DNA from: JAABQG01 sp963726365
Lineage (GTDB): Bacteria; Pseudomonadota; Gammaproteobacteria; Burkholderiales; Burkholderiaceae_C
Length of the DNA stretch: 64,000 nucleotides
NCBI GenBank assembly: GCA_963726365.1
Contig: CAVSCI010000003.1
Span: 372,001-436,000 of the forward strand
Direction of reading: 5' to 3'
Part shown: one piece after another, positions 56,607 to 64,000 of the stretch
Numbering within the stretch: position 1 is the stretch's first letter
Layout: every line of letters begins with the position of its first letter
The notes under the pieces: generated by a model
What the model was told of the DNA's origin: nothing
Database searches by the model: none
What the model saw: only the letters and a program-made list of their open reading frames with translations
Translations under genes and position numbers: made by a program

Positions 56607-56759
56607 GGTAAACACCTATAATAATTGTGTTTCATTAGGAAAGTCGTGCAAGTATTTGATATTGCGCGGCTTTTTCTATTTGGATACACTGCGACGGTCG
56701 CTTTCAGCGTCTGGAGTACTGCCTTGCCAACTCAATTGATCCTGTCCCGGTCTAGAACC

Positions 56760-57803
56760 ATGAATCGTTTGCTGCAACTTCTGTCTGTCAGTCTTGCCAT
56801 GTTCCTGCTGTCGTCGGCCCCTGCCGGCGCAGCGGTGTCCAGGAATTCAGTCGAAGGAAATTCCGTTTCGAGCGGCAGCACGGCAAAAAGTACCGGGAAG
56901 AAGAAGGCTGTTGCGAGCCAGCGCAAGGGCGTCAAGGTGGCCGCAAACCAAAGGCAGCGGGCGGGCGTTCAGGCGGTGGTTCCGGCAAAGCTTTCTTTTG
57001 GGCAGATGGCGGGCTTGCACGGTGCCTACGATCCGCTGGATCTCAAGTCCAGCGTTGCGCTGGTGATTGACCAGGATACGCGTGAGGTGCTCTTTAGCAA
57101 GAATGATCGGGCGGTATTGCCGATCGCCTCGTTGACAAAGCTGATGACGGGTTTGATCGTGACCGAGTCGAAGTTGCCAATGACTGAAATGATCGTCATC
57201 AGCCAGGACGACGTTGACACCGAAAAAGGAAGTCGCTCGCGGTTGAAGGTCGGCACCGAGTTAAGCCGTGGCGAATTGCTTCATCTGGCATTGATGTCCA
57301 GTGAAAATCGCGCGGCCCACGCTTTGGGCAGAACCTATCCGGGCGGACTTGCAGCGTTTGTAGGTCTGATGAATGCGCGTGCCCAGTCCCTGGGAATGAA
57401 AGACACGCGGTATGTGGAGCCGACAGGCCTTTCAAGCAACAACCAGTCGAGTGCAAAAGATCTGGCCACCTTGGTTGCGGCAGCCTATACGGATCCGAAG
57501 TTGCGAGAACTGTCAACGTCCCCCGGCCATGAGGTGGAGGTCGGCAGCCGCACGCTCCAGTACAACAATACCAACCGCCTGGTGAAGAGCCCCTCATGGG
57601 ACATCGGCCTGCAGAAGACAGGCTACATCTCCGAGGCGGGTCAGTGTCTGGTGATGCAGGCCAAAGTGGCCGGGCGCAAATTGATCATGGTATTTCTGGA
57701 TTCGACGGGAAAGTTCAGTCGCCTGGCCGATGCGGAACGCGTGCGACGCTGGATCGAGAGCAATCCCGCAACGGTGGCTGAGGTCCCTCAGGTTCGCAGT
57801 TGA
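56760..57803 (+). CDS. pbpG: D-alanyl-D-alanine endopeptidase (PBP7-type, peptidase S11)
   Basis: 347 residues from ATG 56760. Signal peptide MNRLLQLLSVSLAMFLLSSAPAGA. A basic linker (KKKAVASQRKGVKVAANQRQ) precedes the S11 domain: SxxK in PIASLTKLMTGLIV, SxN in LMSSENRAAHAL, and KTG in DIGLQKTGYISEAGQC. It cleaves peptidoglycan cross-links in the periplasm. A TATAAT hexamer at 56617 is a candidate -10. Convergent with the IclR gene, 3-nt gap. Confidence 0.92.
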   Translation: MNRLLQLLSVSLAMFLLSSAPAGAAVSRNSVEGNSVSSGSTAKSTGKKKAVASQRKGVKVAANQRQRAGVQAVVPAKLSFGQMAGLHGAYDPLDLKSSVALVIDQDTREVLFSKNDRAVLPIASLTKLMTGLIVTESKLPMTEMIVISQDDVDTEKGSRSRLKVGTELSRGELLHLALMSSENRAAHALGRTYPGGLAAFVGLMNARAQSLGMKDTRYVEPTGLSSNNQSSAKDLATLVAAAYTDPKLRELSTSPGHEVEVGSRTLQYNNTNRLVKSPSWDIGLQKTGYISEAGQCLVMQAKVAGRKLIMVFLDSTGKFSRLADAERVRRWIESNPATVAEVPQVRS

Positions 57804-57806
57804 ATC

Positions 57807-58595
57807 TTATGCGGGCGGGTTTCCCCTGTATCCGAGAGCGTACGAGATTTCATTTGCGGTGGCCTGGAGTTTGTTGAGCCACCCTTCATCAAGCCGGTCT
57901 GCGGGCGCGGAGATGGAAAGTCCTGCGACCAGTTTGCCTTGATCGTCATAGATGCCGGCTGCCATGCAGCGGACGCCGAGTTCAAGCTCCTCGTTATCCC
58001 GCGCGATGCCGTACTGCCGTGCCTTTGACAACTCACGTTCAAGTTCGGAAAGTTGAGTGATGCTGTTGCGGGTGTGACCCGCCAGGCCGGTACGGGTTGC
58101 GTAGGCACGCACTCGTTGCGGATCGTCGGCGGCCAAGAAAAGCTTTCCAACTGAAGTCAGGTGAAGCGGCGCCCGGCCGCCGATGGCACGTACCACCTGC
58201 ATGCCGGAACGTTCACTGTAAGCGCGTTCGACATAGACGATCTCGTCACCCTGGCGCATGCTTAAGTTCACAGGCTGCTGTGTCAGATTGTGCAGCTCGC
58301 GCATCGGCGCTAGTGCGGCGTCGCGCACATCAAGCCTGTTCTTGACGAGATTTCCCAGTTCGAGGAGTCGCATGCCCAGCCGATAGCTGCCCGCTTCCGG
58401 CCGATCGACAAAGCGGCCGGTCGCCAGGTCGTTGAGAATCCGGTGGGTGGTGGAGGGGTGCAGCCCGGTCTTTGCGCTGATCTCCTTGAGGGAAATGGCC
58501 TCTTCCCTTGAGGCGAGCACGTCAATCAGTGCAAACATCCGCTCGATAACCTGAATCGTCGGGGTGACGGTAACGCCTGGCTCGGTTTTTCTCAT
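57807..58595 (-). CDS. IclR family transcriptional regulator
   Basis: 262 residues from ATG 58595; a TTG 24 nt upstream is possible. The winged HTH is EAISLKEISAKTGLHPSTTHRILNDLATGRFVDR-like near residues 28-65. The GAF-like effector domain has VNLSMRQGDEIVYVERAYSERSGMQVVRAIGGRAPLHLTSVGKLFLA and a C-terminal GLSISAPADRL. The regulon is unknown; neighbours are not typical IclR catabolic targets. Confidence 0.92.
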   Translation of the reverse strand: MRKTEPGVTVTPTIQVIERMFALIDVLASREEAISLKEISAKTGLHPSTTHRILNDLATGRFVDRPEAGSYRLGMRLLELGNLVKNRLDVRDAALAPMRELHNLTQQPVNLSMRQGDEIVYVERAYSERSGMQVVRAIGGRAPLHLTSVGKLFLAADDPQRVRAYATRTGLAGHTRNSITQLSELERELSKARQYGIARDNEELELGVRCMAAGIYDDQGKLVAGLSISAPADRLDEGWLNKLQATANEISYALGYRGNPPA

Positions 58596-58671
58596 ATGTG
58601 CGCGGTTGGGGTACTTCAACAGATTTTATCTGGTGAAATCGAGTTTTTCGTCTTTGTGCAGAGTGGATGCG

Positions 58672-59418
58672 TTACTCGCTTTCAAGGTTCGGAACCCAGT
58701 GCCCTCCCTTAAGCACTTCTGCGGGTTTGAAGCGGGCCTTATAGTTCATCTTCTCGCTCTCGCCGATCCAGTAACCGAGATAGAGATGTTCCAGTCCCAA
58801 GTGTCGCACCTGGTCAATTTGCCAGAGCACGCTGTAGGTGCCGAAACTCGCCTGACCCTCTGGCTCATAGAAGGTGTAAACCGCGGACAGCCCGTCGTTC
58901 AGGACATCCAGGATGGAAACCATTTTCAAGGCGCCAGCCGCACCGTCAATCGGTGGCTCCCGAAACTCCACCAGGCGAGAGTTGACCCGGCTTTGCAAAA
59001 GAAACTGGGTGTACTGATCAATGCTGTCGTGGTCCATGCCCCCGCCTGCGTGGCGACTGGTCTGGTAGCGCAAGTAAAGTTGGTAGTGTTCGGGCACAAA
59101 ACATAATTTGAGAACCCTGGCCTGCAGCGTCTGGTGGCGTTTCCAGGTGCGCCGCTGGCTTCGGTCAGGCTGGAACCTGGCGGCAATGACTCGCAATGGA
59201 ACGCAGGCTTGGCAACCGTCGCAATACGGTCGGTAGGTAAACATGCCGCTGCGCCGGAAGCCATTGAGGACCAGGCCGGAATACGCATCGTTGTGGATCA
59301 GGTGGCTCGGTGTGGCGACCTGCGAGCGTGCCATCCTTCCGTCCAGATAACTGCACGGATAGGCCGCCGTCGCATAGAACTGCAAAGTCTGGAGCGGTAA
59401 ATCTTTGAGATGCGTCAC
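58672..59418 (-). CDS. bpt: Aspartate/glutamate leucyltransferase Bpt
   Basis: 248 residues. The N-terminal ATE domain has YPCSYLDGRMARSQVATP and the CDGCQACVPLRV cysteines. The C-terminal transferase part has TSRHAGGGMDHDS, VSILDVLNDGLSAVYTFYEP and YLGYWIGESEKMNYKARFKP. It adds leucine to N-terminal Asp/Glu of substrates, making N-degrons. Its start overlaps the aat stop by 4 nt, so both N-end-rule transferases form one operon. Confidence 0.95.
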   Translation of the reverse strand: MTHLKDLPLQTLQFYATAAYPCSYLDGRMARSQVATPSHLIHNDAYSGLVLNGFRRSGMFTYRPYCDGCQACVPLRVIAARFQPDRSQRRTWKRHQTLQARVLKLCFVPEHYQLYLRYQTSRHAGGGMDHDSIDQYTQFLLQSRVNSRLVEFREPPIDGAAGALKMVSILDVLNDGLSAVYTFYEPEGQASFGTYSVLWQIDQVRHLGLEHLYLGYWIGESEKMNYKARFKPAEVLKGGHWVPNLESE

Positions 59419-60188
59419 TTTGGGCCGGTTGAACGGTTGAGGCTTTCCGCCCAGAACTCAGGATAAAACCGCCACGAGGGACTGGACAGGCTGGAGGCGC
59501 TCTGGACATGAGCAAGAAATACGGAACGAGGTATTTCACGAGCGCCCAGCGTCGCGAGGTGGCCGGTGTTTTGCTGGCAATCTACCATCGTGATGCCGTG
59601 ATGGCGACAGAAAGCCACCAGGCCGGCCAACGCTATCTTGGACGCGTCCGGGACGGTGCTGAACATCGACTCCCCGAAAACGGCCCGTCCAATGGCCACG
59701 CAATAAAGACCACCCACAAGTTCTCCACTCACCCAGGTTTCAACACTGTGCGCCCATCCTGCATCGTGCAGTTGCCCGTAGGCCGCCACCATGTCCGGCA
59801 CAATCCACGTCCCCGACTGGGCAGGCCGAGGACTTTGCGCACAGGCTTTGATCACCCTTGCAAATGCCGTGTCGATGCGAACTTCGCAGCGAGGATCGGC
59901 GGCAAAACGTTTCAGCGTCCGGCGCAACGAGCGGTGGACAGTGAAGTCCTCTACCTTCAAGACCATTCGCGGATCAGGGCTCCACCACAGGATCGGCTGG
60001 CCTGCGCTGAACCAAGGGAATACGCCGGCGGAATAGGCGCGCACCAGCGTATCAACATCCAATGCCCCGCCACCCGCCAGCAAACCGGGTGCAGGGTCTG
60101 TTTTCCCCCAGGCTTGCGTTAGCGGGGGAAATTCATCACCCGGCTCCAGCCAAGGCAGGCTGGCGGGCTCGGGATGCGTATGTTGCAT
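59415..60188 (-). CDS. aat: Leucyl/phenylalanyl-tRNA-protein transferase
   Basis: 257 residues from ATG 60188 (MQHTHPEPASLPWLEPGDEFPP). Aat signatures: LVRAYSAGVFPWFSAGQPILWWSPDPRMVL, SGTWIVPDMVAAYGQLHDAGWAHSVETW, and GRAVFGESMFSTVPDASKIALAGL. It adds Leu or Phe to N-terminal Lys/Arg. First gene of the aat-bpt operon. Confidence 0.96.
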   Translation of the reverse strand: MQHTHPEPASLPWLEPGDEFPPLTQAWGKTDPAPGLLAGGGALDVDTLVRAYSAGVFPWFSAGQPILWWSPDPRMVLKVEDFTVHRSLRRTLKRFAADPRCEVRIDTAFARVIKACAQSPRPAQSGTWIVPDMVAAYGQLHDAGWAHSVETWVSGELVGGLYCVAIGRAVFGESMFSTVPDASKIALAGLVAFCRHHGITMVDCQQNTGHLATLGAREIPRSVFLAHVQSASSLSSPSWRFYPEFWAESLNRSTGPK

Positions 60189-60352
60189 CGGTGGAAAATC
60201 GTTTGACGGGTCAACGCCGCTGTTTGCACGAAGGGAACACCAGTTTATCGTTTCATTCTGGCGCCCGTCAGCAGGCAAGCCAACTGCATGCGTGGCCAGG
60301 CGACAGGGTTGCTTCGTCCCATGGTAGGCTCCCCCTTTTTTGGGCGATTTTC

Positions 60353-60964
60353 ATGGGTGTCGTGAATCAGTGCGGTGGGGGGCGGACGCAGCCCTTTGGC
60401 GTTTTCTTCTCAGGCCGGCTCGCGGGTGTTGCGTTGGTCCTGTGCTTTGGCGGGGGGATTGTCAAGCCCTCAATTGCCCAAGCGCCAGCGCCTGAGGTGC
60501 CTGCTGCCGAGGCGTCACCGTGGTCGGCACCAGAACCGTGGCGCACAGACCGCTTCTATTTTCAGACCAGTGTCGCAACCGTTCACTTTTCACCGACCCC
60601 TGAGCACGTCAATCAACAAGACCTGGTGAATGGCGAGTGGCGCTTCAACAGTTTCGCGGCCACCGGGCAGTGGCTGGCTGGCGCGGCATTTTTCAAGAAT
60701 TCATTTGGTCAGCCTTCTCAGTATGTCTATGGGGGCTGGCTCGTGCGGCCGTTCGAAAGCTTGCAGCCGCTCTATTTCAAGATCACCGCGGGTGCGCTCC
60801 ACGGCTACAAGGAGCCGTACGAAAACAAGATCCCGTTCAACAGCTCGGGCGTCGCGCCGGCCATTGTTCCGTCGATGGGCTATTGCTTCAACCGGGTCTG
60901 CAGTGAGCTCGTGTTGTTTGGCGGTGCTGGGATCATGCTGACACTTGGGGTCACCTTACCCTGA
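60353..60964 (+). CDS. Exported beta-rich protein of unknown function
   Basis: 203 residues from ATG 60353, though GTG starts nearby are possible. Signal peptide (LAGVALVLCFGGGIVKPSIAQA, AQA cleavage). Mature part: RFYFQTSVATVHFSPTPEHVNQQ, WLAGAAFFKNSFGQPSQYVYGG, LYFKITAGALHGYKEP, VLFGGAGIMLTLGVTL. Alternating aromatic strands and the final hydrophobic strand suggest an outer-membrane beta-barrel, a little like lipid A-modifying barrels. A family label such as glycerol-3-phosphate transporter is sometimes attached to similar proteins but is not supported by the sequence. Confidence 0.7.
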   Translation: MGVVNQCGGGRTQPFGVFFSGRLAGVALVLCFGGGIVKPSIAQAPAPEVPAAEASPWSAPEPWRTDRFYFQTSVATVHFSPTPEHVNQQDLVNGEWRFNSFAATGQWLAGAAFFKNSFGQPSQYVYGGWLVRPFESLQPLYFKITAGALHGYKEPYENKIPFNSSGVAPAIVPSMGYCFNRVCSELVLFGGAGIMLTLGVTLP

Positions 60965-61109
60965 TCGCTCGTGGCCGTTGTCTGAGGGATGCGACCAAAC
61001 CAGAAGACTGGCGACCTGTCCGAGGCGCCGGGGGCCGAACGCTTCTTGGTGGGATTACCCTGGCTTCACAGCAGTGGCTACCCTGAAGACTCGCGACCAC
61101 CAATTGAAA

Positions 61110-61140
61110 AAGCCCTGCTACCGATAGAGTAGCAGGGCTT
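61110..61140 (-). terminator. Rho-independent terminator downstream of tRNA-Asn
   Basis: AAGCCCTGCTAC / GTAGCAGGGCTT stem with a 7-nt loop; on the reverse strand it ends GGGCTTTTTC. Lies 23 nt beyond the tRNA 3' end and can also act on the forward transcript. Confidence 0.85.
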
Positions 61141-61163
61141 CCAGTAGCCATAAGGCTTTTAAG

Positions 61164-61239
61164 TGGCTCCTCGACCTGGGCTCGAACCAGGGACCTACGG
61201 ATTAACAGTCCGGCGCTCTACCGACTGAGCTATCGAGGA
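61164..61239 (-). tRNA. tRNA-Asn (GTT)
   Basis: 76 nt including an encoded CCA. Reverse strand begins TCCTCGATAGCTCAGTCGG and has anticodon loop CTGTTAA (GTT), T-loop GGTTCGAGCC and acceptor stem TCCTCGA / TCGAGGA. All stems pair. Confidence 0.97.
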
Positions 61240-61318
61240 ACAAGCCTCAAATTATAGCGTCAAATTTCCCGCTTTTCTCGCCCACGCAAGTTGGGCGCGG
61301 AGTTTCCCGGAAAAACGG

Positions 61319-63559
61319 TCAGAACGCCGTCTGCACGGCCAGTTGCAGCGTCCGTGGGGCGCCGGGGAAGATGTAAACATGGCCGAACTGGTAAGGGGAC
61401 TCCTTGAGGTAGCGCCGGTCGGTCAGGTTGTTTACCGTGAGGCTCCAGGTGTTGTTCACGCCCAGCAGGCGCGTTTCATAGCGCACTCCGGCGTCCAGGC
61501 GCGTCCAGGCCGGCAGTGAAATCGATTCATCGGGCAACACGGCGCGATCGCCCTCGTACGAAAGGGTGCCCAGCAGGCTCAGGCCCGGCACGCCGGCGAC
61601 GCGATAGATGCCGTTGGCGCGCAGCGTCAACGCGGGGACGTTGGTTGGTCGCTTGCCATTGAGCGTGGGGTCGATCACCGCATCCTGGCGTTCAGCCTGC
61701 AGCCAAGTGGCGCTGGCGCCCAGTTTCCACGGGCCGCTGGTCAGGCCGGCGCCGAGTTCCACGCCCTGGTTGCGCACGGACCCGTCGAACTGGCGGGTGC
61801 AGGTGCCCACGAGGTCGCAGGTGCCGGCGTCCCCCCAGAGTGGCCGGATCACGTTGAACCAGGTCGCATTCCACTGCAAAGTCTCGCCGCTGCTCTTGAC
61901 GCCGATCTCTGTCTGTCGGCTCTTGAGCGCGGGCAGGGGTTGGCCGGCGTTGGTGTAGCGGCTTCGGCCCGGTGCGACGACGGATTCAACGCCCTCGCCG
62001 TAGCTGGCATAGGCCATGGTTCGCGGATCGAGTTGCCAGGTGGCGGCGAGCCAGGGCGTGGTGATGGAACGGTCATAGGCCGTGGGCTGGCTGCCGTCCG
62101 TGCGCACGCTCTCGCGATGCAGGATCGAGTGGCGCAGGCCCAGCCAGGTCTGGAAGGCCGATGTCCACTGGATCGCGTCGAAGGCGAAGAACTCCGCGCC
62201 GCGTTCCGTGCGGGTCGTGTAGGGGTCCTGGAAGGTCGGGTCCTGGGGCAGCACAGGCAGGGTGAAGATGTTGCCGGTGCCTACAGCCTGGTTGTTGTCG
62301 GCCTGGGGTTCACCGGTTTCCTTGTAACGGGTGCCCTGCAGTCCGAACGACAGGTTGTGGCGTACCGACCCGGTGGCGACATCACCGATGACCTTGACCA
62401 GCGCGGACTGCGTCTGGCGGCGCTCGTTGTTGCTGCGGTAGTCGTACATGTCGAAGTCGCCGTTAGGGCAGAAGCGGTCGGCATAGTAGGCACCCGACCC
62501 GGCGTCATAGCAGCCGAAGGGGTAGGCCAGGCGGTCATCGCTCTTGAGGCGCTGCGTGCCCAGTTGTCCCTGCCAGCGCCACTGGCTGTTGATGGCTTGC
62601 TGGATGCCCAGGCTGCCGGTGAAGTTGTCCAGCTGATTGGGCTGCGACCAGGGCTGGCTGTTGATGTTGATGTACGGATCGGCCGGGGGCAGGGCATTGC
62701 CCAGCAGGCTCAAGCCCGGCACGCTGGGCTGGCGCAGCCGGGAGTATTCGAACTCGCCTTCAAGCAGGGTGTCACGCGACACGCGCCAGTCCATGGCCAG
62801 CGCCAGCAATTGCCGTTTGCCATTGGCGTCAGGCACATAGCTCTGGATGTCAGCGGCCACGGCGTTGAGGCGATAGCCGAAGCGGTTTTCGTCGCCAAAC
62901 CGGCCACCCAGGTCAAGGTGCCCGAGCAGGCCGCCGTCATTGGTCGTTTCAAGGCGCAGCATGCGCAATGTGCTGGCCGTCGGGCGCTTGACCACGTAGT
63001 TGACCATGCCGCCAGGCGCGCTGGTCCCGGCCAGGATGCCGCTGGTTCCTTTGAGGAATTCCACGCGTTCCTTGTTTTCCAGCGGAATGGAGGTTTCGGC
63101 GCTGATCGGCAGGCCGTCGCGCCGGTAGTTGTAGGTCTGGTCGATGACAAAGCCGCGGATGGTGACGAAGTCCCAGTAGCCCACCGCGTTGTAGGCGTCG
63201 GACAGCGAGGCGTCCAGCCGGAACAGGTCCGACAGGCGCAATGCGCCGATCTCCTCGATGGTCTGTGAATCCACCACCGTCGCGGCGAACGGACTTCTTG
63301 ACAGCGGAATGTCGGTGATTCCCAGGATGTCCGCCTGCAGCGCGGCGCTGCGCTCGCTGACCGTGACGGGCTTCAGGCTGGGATCAGTGGTGGGGGCAAC
63401 CGCGTTTTGCGCCGAAGTACCGAAAGATGCAAAGAAAATAGCAAACAGTGACCATTCCACGCTGGGGAGGACACCATATTTCTTCAAAAAGGACTCTGGA
63501 GTTGCCACGACGTTACTTTCAACGCTATGGCAGGTCGGCTTGCTGTGACGTCGGCGCAC
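61319..63559 (-). CDS. TonB-dependent outer-membrane receptor (TPP riboswitch-controlled)
   Basis: Up to 746 residues from GTG 63559; TTG 63487 would give MKKYGVLPSVEWSLFAIFFA, a more normal signal peptide. The plug domain has PFAATVVDSQTIEEIGALRLSDL and VTIRGFVIDQTYNYRRDGLP, followed by the VEFLKGTSGILAGTSAPGGMVNYVVKRP block typical of siderophore-type receptors. The barrel ends LTVNNLTDRRYL and a terminal Phe (LQLAVQTAF). A TPP riboswitch sits directly upstream, so thiamine or a thiamine precursor is a better ligand guess than a siderophore. The signal peptide core is encoded by dispersed repeat copy J. Confidence 0.9.
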   Translation of the reverse strand: MRRRHSKPTCHSVESNVVATPESFLKKYGVLPSVEWSLFAIFFASFGTSAQNAVAPTTDPSLKPVTVSERSAALQADILGITDIPLSRSPFAATVVDSQTIEEIGALRLSDLFRLDASLSDAYNAVGYWDFVTIRGFVIDQTYNYRRDGLPISAETSIPLENKERVEFLKGTSGILAGTSAPGGMVNYVVKRPTASTLRMLRLETTNDGGLLGHLDLGGRFGDENRFGYRLNAVAADIQSYVPDANGKRQLLALAMDWRVSRDTLLEGEFEYSRLRQPSVPGLSLLGNALPPADPYININSQPWSQPNQLDNFTGSLGIQQAINSQWRWQGQLGTQRLKSDDRLAYPFGCYDAGSGAYYADRFCPNGDFDMYDYRSNNERRQTQSALVKVIGDVATGSVRHNLSFGLQGTRYKETGEPQADNNQAVGTGNIFTLPVLPQDPTFQDPYTTRTERGAEFFAFDAIQWTSAFQTWLGLRHSILHRESVRTDGSQPTAYDRSITTPWLAATWQLDPRTMAYASYGEGVESVVAPGRSRYTNAGQPLPALKSRQTEIGVKSSGETLQWNATWFNVIRPLWGDAGTCDLVGTCTRQFDGSVRNQGVELGAGLTSGPWKLGASATWLQAERQDAVIDPTLNGKRPTNVPALTLRANGIYRVAGVPGLSLLGTLSYEGDRAVLPDESISLPAWTRLDAGVRYETRLLGVNNTWSLTVNNLTDRRYLKESPYQFGHVYIFPGAPRTLQLAVQTAF
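63429..63475 (-). repeat. Dispersed two-module repeat, copy J (in the receptor signal peptide)
   Basis: On the reverse strand: core CCAGCGTGGAATGGTC (63465-63450), 7 nt, GCTATTTTCTTTGC from 63442. Translated as LPSVEWSLFAIFFAS, the same frame as copies E, F and H, here forming the hydrophobic core of the signal peptide. Confidence 0.85.
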
Positions 63560-63590
63560 CCGGAGATGAAAAGGTGCCGTCGGTGAGCTG

Positions 63591-63667
63591 GCTTCCCTGC
63601 GCGAGGATTACCTCAATCAGGTTCAAAGGGACTTTCTCAGTCGCTGCCCTGCGGCAGCAACACCCCT
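63591..63667 (-). promoter_or_regulatory. TPP riboswitch (THI element)
   Basis: Read on the reverse strand: GGGGTGTTGCTGCCG, then CTGAGAAAGTCCC, TTTGAACCTGATTGAGGTAAT and CGCGCAGGGAAGC. These are the conserved THI-box parts in the correct order: the GGGGTG P1/P2 strand, CTGAGA, CCTTTGAACCTGA, and GGTAAT ... GCGCAGGGAA. It ends about 30 nt before the earliest start of the TonB receptor gene, consistent with thiamine-pyrophosphate repression of that gene. Confidence 0.93.
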
Positions 63668-63715
63668 AGCGAATGCACCCTTGCGGGCGCGGTATGGATT
63701 GTAGGGCCAATGAAA

Positions 63716-63737
63716 AAGCCCGCTGTCTCGCGGGCTT
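63716..63737 (-). terminator. Rho-independent terminator of the ferredoxin-NADP reductase gene
   Basis: AAGCCCGC / GCGGGCTT stem with a 6-nt loop; on the reverse strand GCGGGCTTTTTCATT gives the T tract. Lies 24 nt beyond the stop codon. Confidence 0.88.
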
Positions 63738-63760
63738 GTGGAAGTGGTGAAGGCAGCCGC

Positions 63761-64000
63761 TCAATCAAATACGGGTGATTCGACGCCCAGCACCTTGTGC
63801 AGCTTCGGGCTGGTGGTGGTGTACTGCAGGAACACCTTCTTTTCCGGAAAGATGAAGGGTACGGCGGCAAAGGCGGCCAGGGCGCACTCATGGAAGCCGC
63901 ACAGGATCAGCTTTTTCTTGCCCGGATAGGTGTTGATGTCGCCCACGGCAAAGATGCCGGGGACATTGGTGGAGAACTTCTCGGTGTCCACCACGAGCTG
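63761..64000 (-). CDS. Ferredoxin-NADP reductase, thioredoxin reductase-like type (partial, C-terminus)
   Basis: The last 79 residues are seen; the gene continues past the window edge. The segment VDTEKFSTNVPGIFAVGDINTYPGKKKLILCGFHECALAA has the FAD-binding AVGD motif near the C-terminus. KLHKVLGVESPVFD at the end is typical of the YumC-type ferredoxin/flavodoxin-NADP reductases. The protein transfers electrons between NADPH and ferredoxin. It has its own terminator and is followed by the TPP riboswitch on the same strand. Confidence 0.88.
   Translation of the reverse strand, partial: QLVVDTEKFSTNVPGIFAVGDINTYPGKKKLILCGFHECALAAFAAVPFIFPEKKVFLQYTTTSPKLHKVLGVESPVFD

Noticed and set aside
61164..61239. 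An integration site at tRNA-Asn
   Set aside because: No integrase and no direct repeat of the tRNA 3' end were found within the window.

Overview
The window looks like a chromosomal segment of a GC-rich betaproteobacterium of the Comamonadaceae (Acidovorax/Rhodoferax/Polaromonas/Variovorax type). This is inferred from gene content and order: ilvI-ilvH-ilvC-pssA-leuA; sigma factor-DUF3619-DUF3106-RDD; phaC-phaA-phaB; a ccmABCDEFGHI operon; and the DUF3348-DUF802-OmpA-DUF2894 block. No phage, insertion sequence, CRISPR array or plasmid function was recognised.

Layout. 1-2.6 kb: a glutamine-synthetase-like gene (partial) and a Rieske oxygenase, divergent from a GntR regulator. 3-6.4 kb: an exported GH114-like protein and a DUF2126 protein. 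6.5-15.2 kb: signalling genes, namely a hybrid histidine kinase with a receiver protein, a CheB-CheR-PAS-kinase fusion with a NarL-type regulator, and a PAS protein with a Crp/Fnr regulator. 15.6-18.8 kb: an Hsp20-Lon-small protein stress operon. 18.8-22.8 kb: a four-gene, translationally coupled block with MotA/MotB-like (ZorA/ZorB-like) proteins and two partners of unknown function. 23.3-26.8 kb: an FAD oxidoreductase, maiA and pgeF. 27.1-34.1 kb: the complete cytochrome c maturation operon. 34.5-38.4 kb: polyhydroxybutyrate synthesis. 38.6-47 kb: metabolic genes (transaldolase, SDR, N-formylglutamate amidohydrolase, HDAC-like deacetylase, L-2-hydroxyglutarate oxidase, GNAT-like protein, nadE, PII). 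47-50 kb: LOG protein, RDD protein and a sigma factor operon. 50.2-56.6 kb: branched-chain amino acid genes, with a leucine-rich leader peptide and attenuator before leuA. 56.7-64 kb: PBP7-type endopeptidase, IclR regulator, the N-degron transferases bpt and aat, an exported protein, tRNA-Asn, a TonB receptor behind a TPP riboswitch, and the end of a ferredoxin-NADP reductase.

The strongest unexplained structure is a dispersed repeat of about 50 bp found ten times. Each copy is CCAGCGT(G/C)(G/A)A(A/T)(T/C)GGTC-like, then exactly 7 nt, then GCTAT. Several copies lie inside genes and are translated in one fixed frame as a short PSV(E/K)RS-type peptide (pgeF, lhgO, nadE and the signal peptide of the TonB receptor). 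A second point of interest is the MotAB/ZorAB-like four-gene block, which is bracketed by two copies of this repeat. The 3' end of a second DUF2894 gene survives as a relic 12 kb away.

Many genes that should be intact (ccmF, ccmG, phaC and others) carry a single 1-nt frameshift. The density and distribution suggest sequence errors rather than decay. These genes are annotated over their full span with the break point given.
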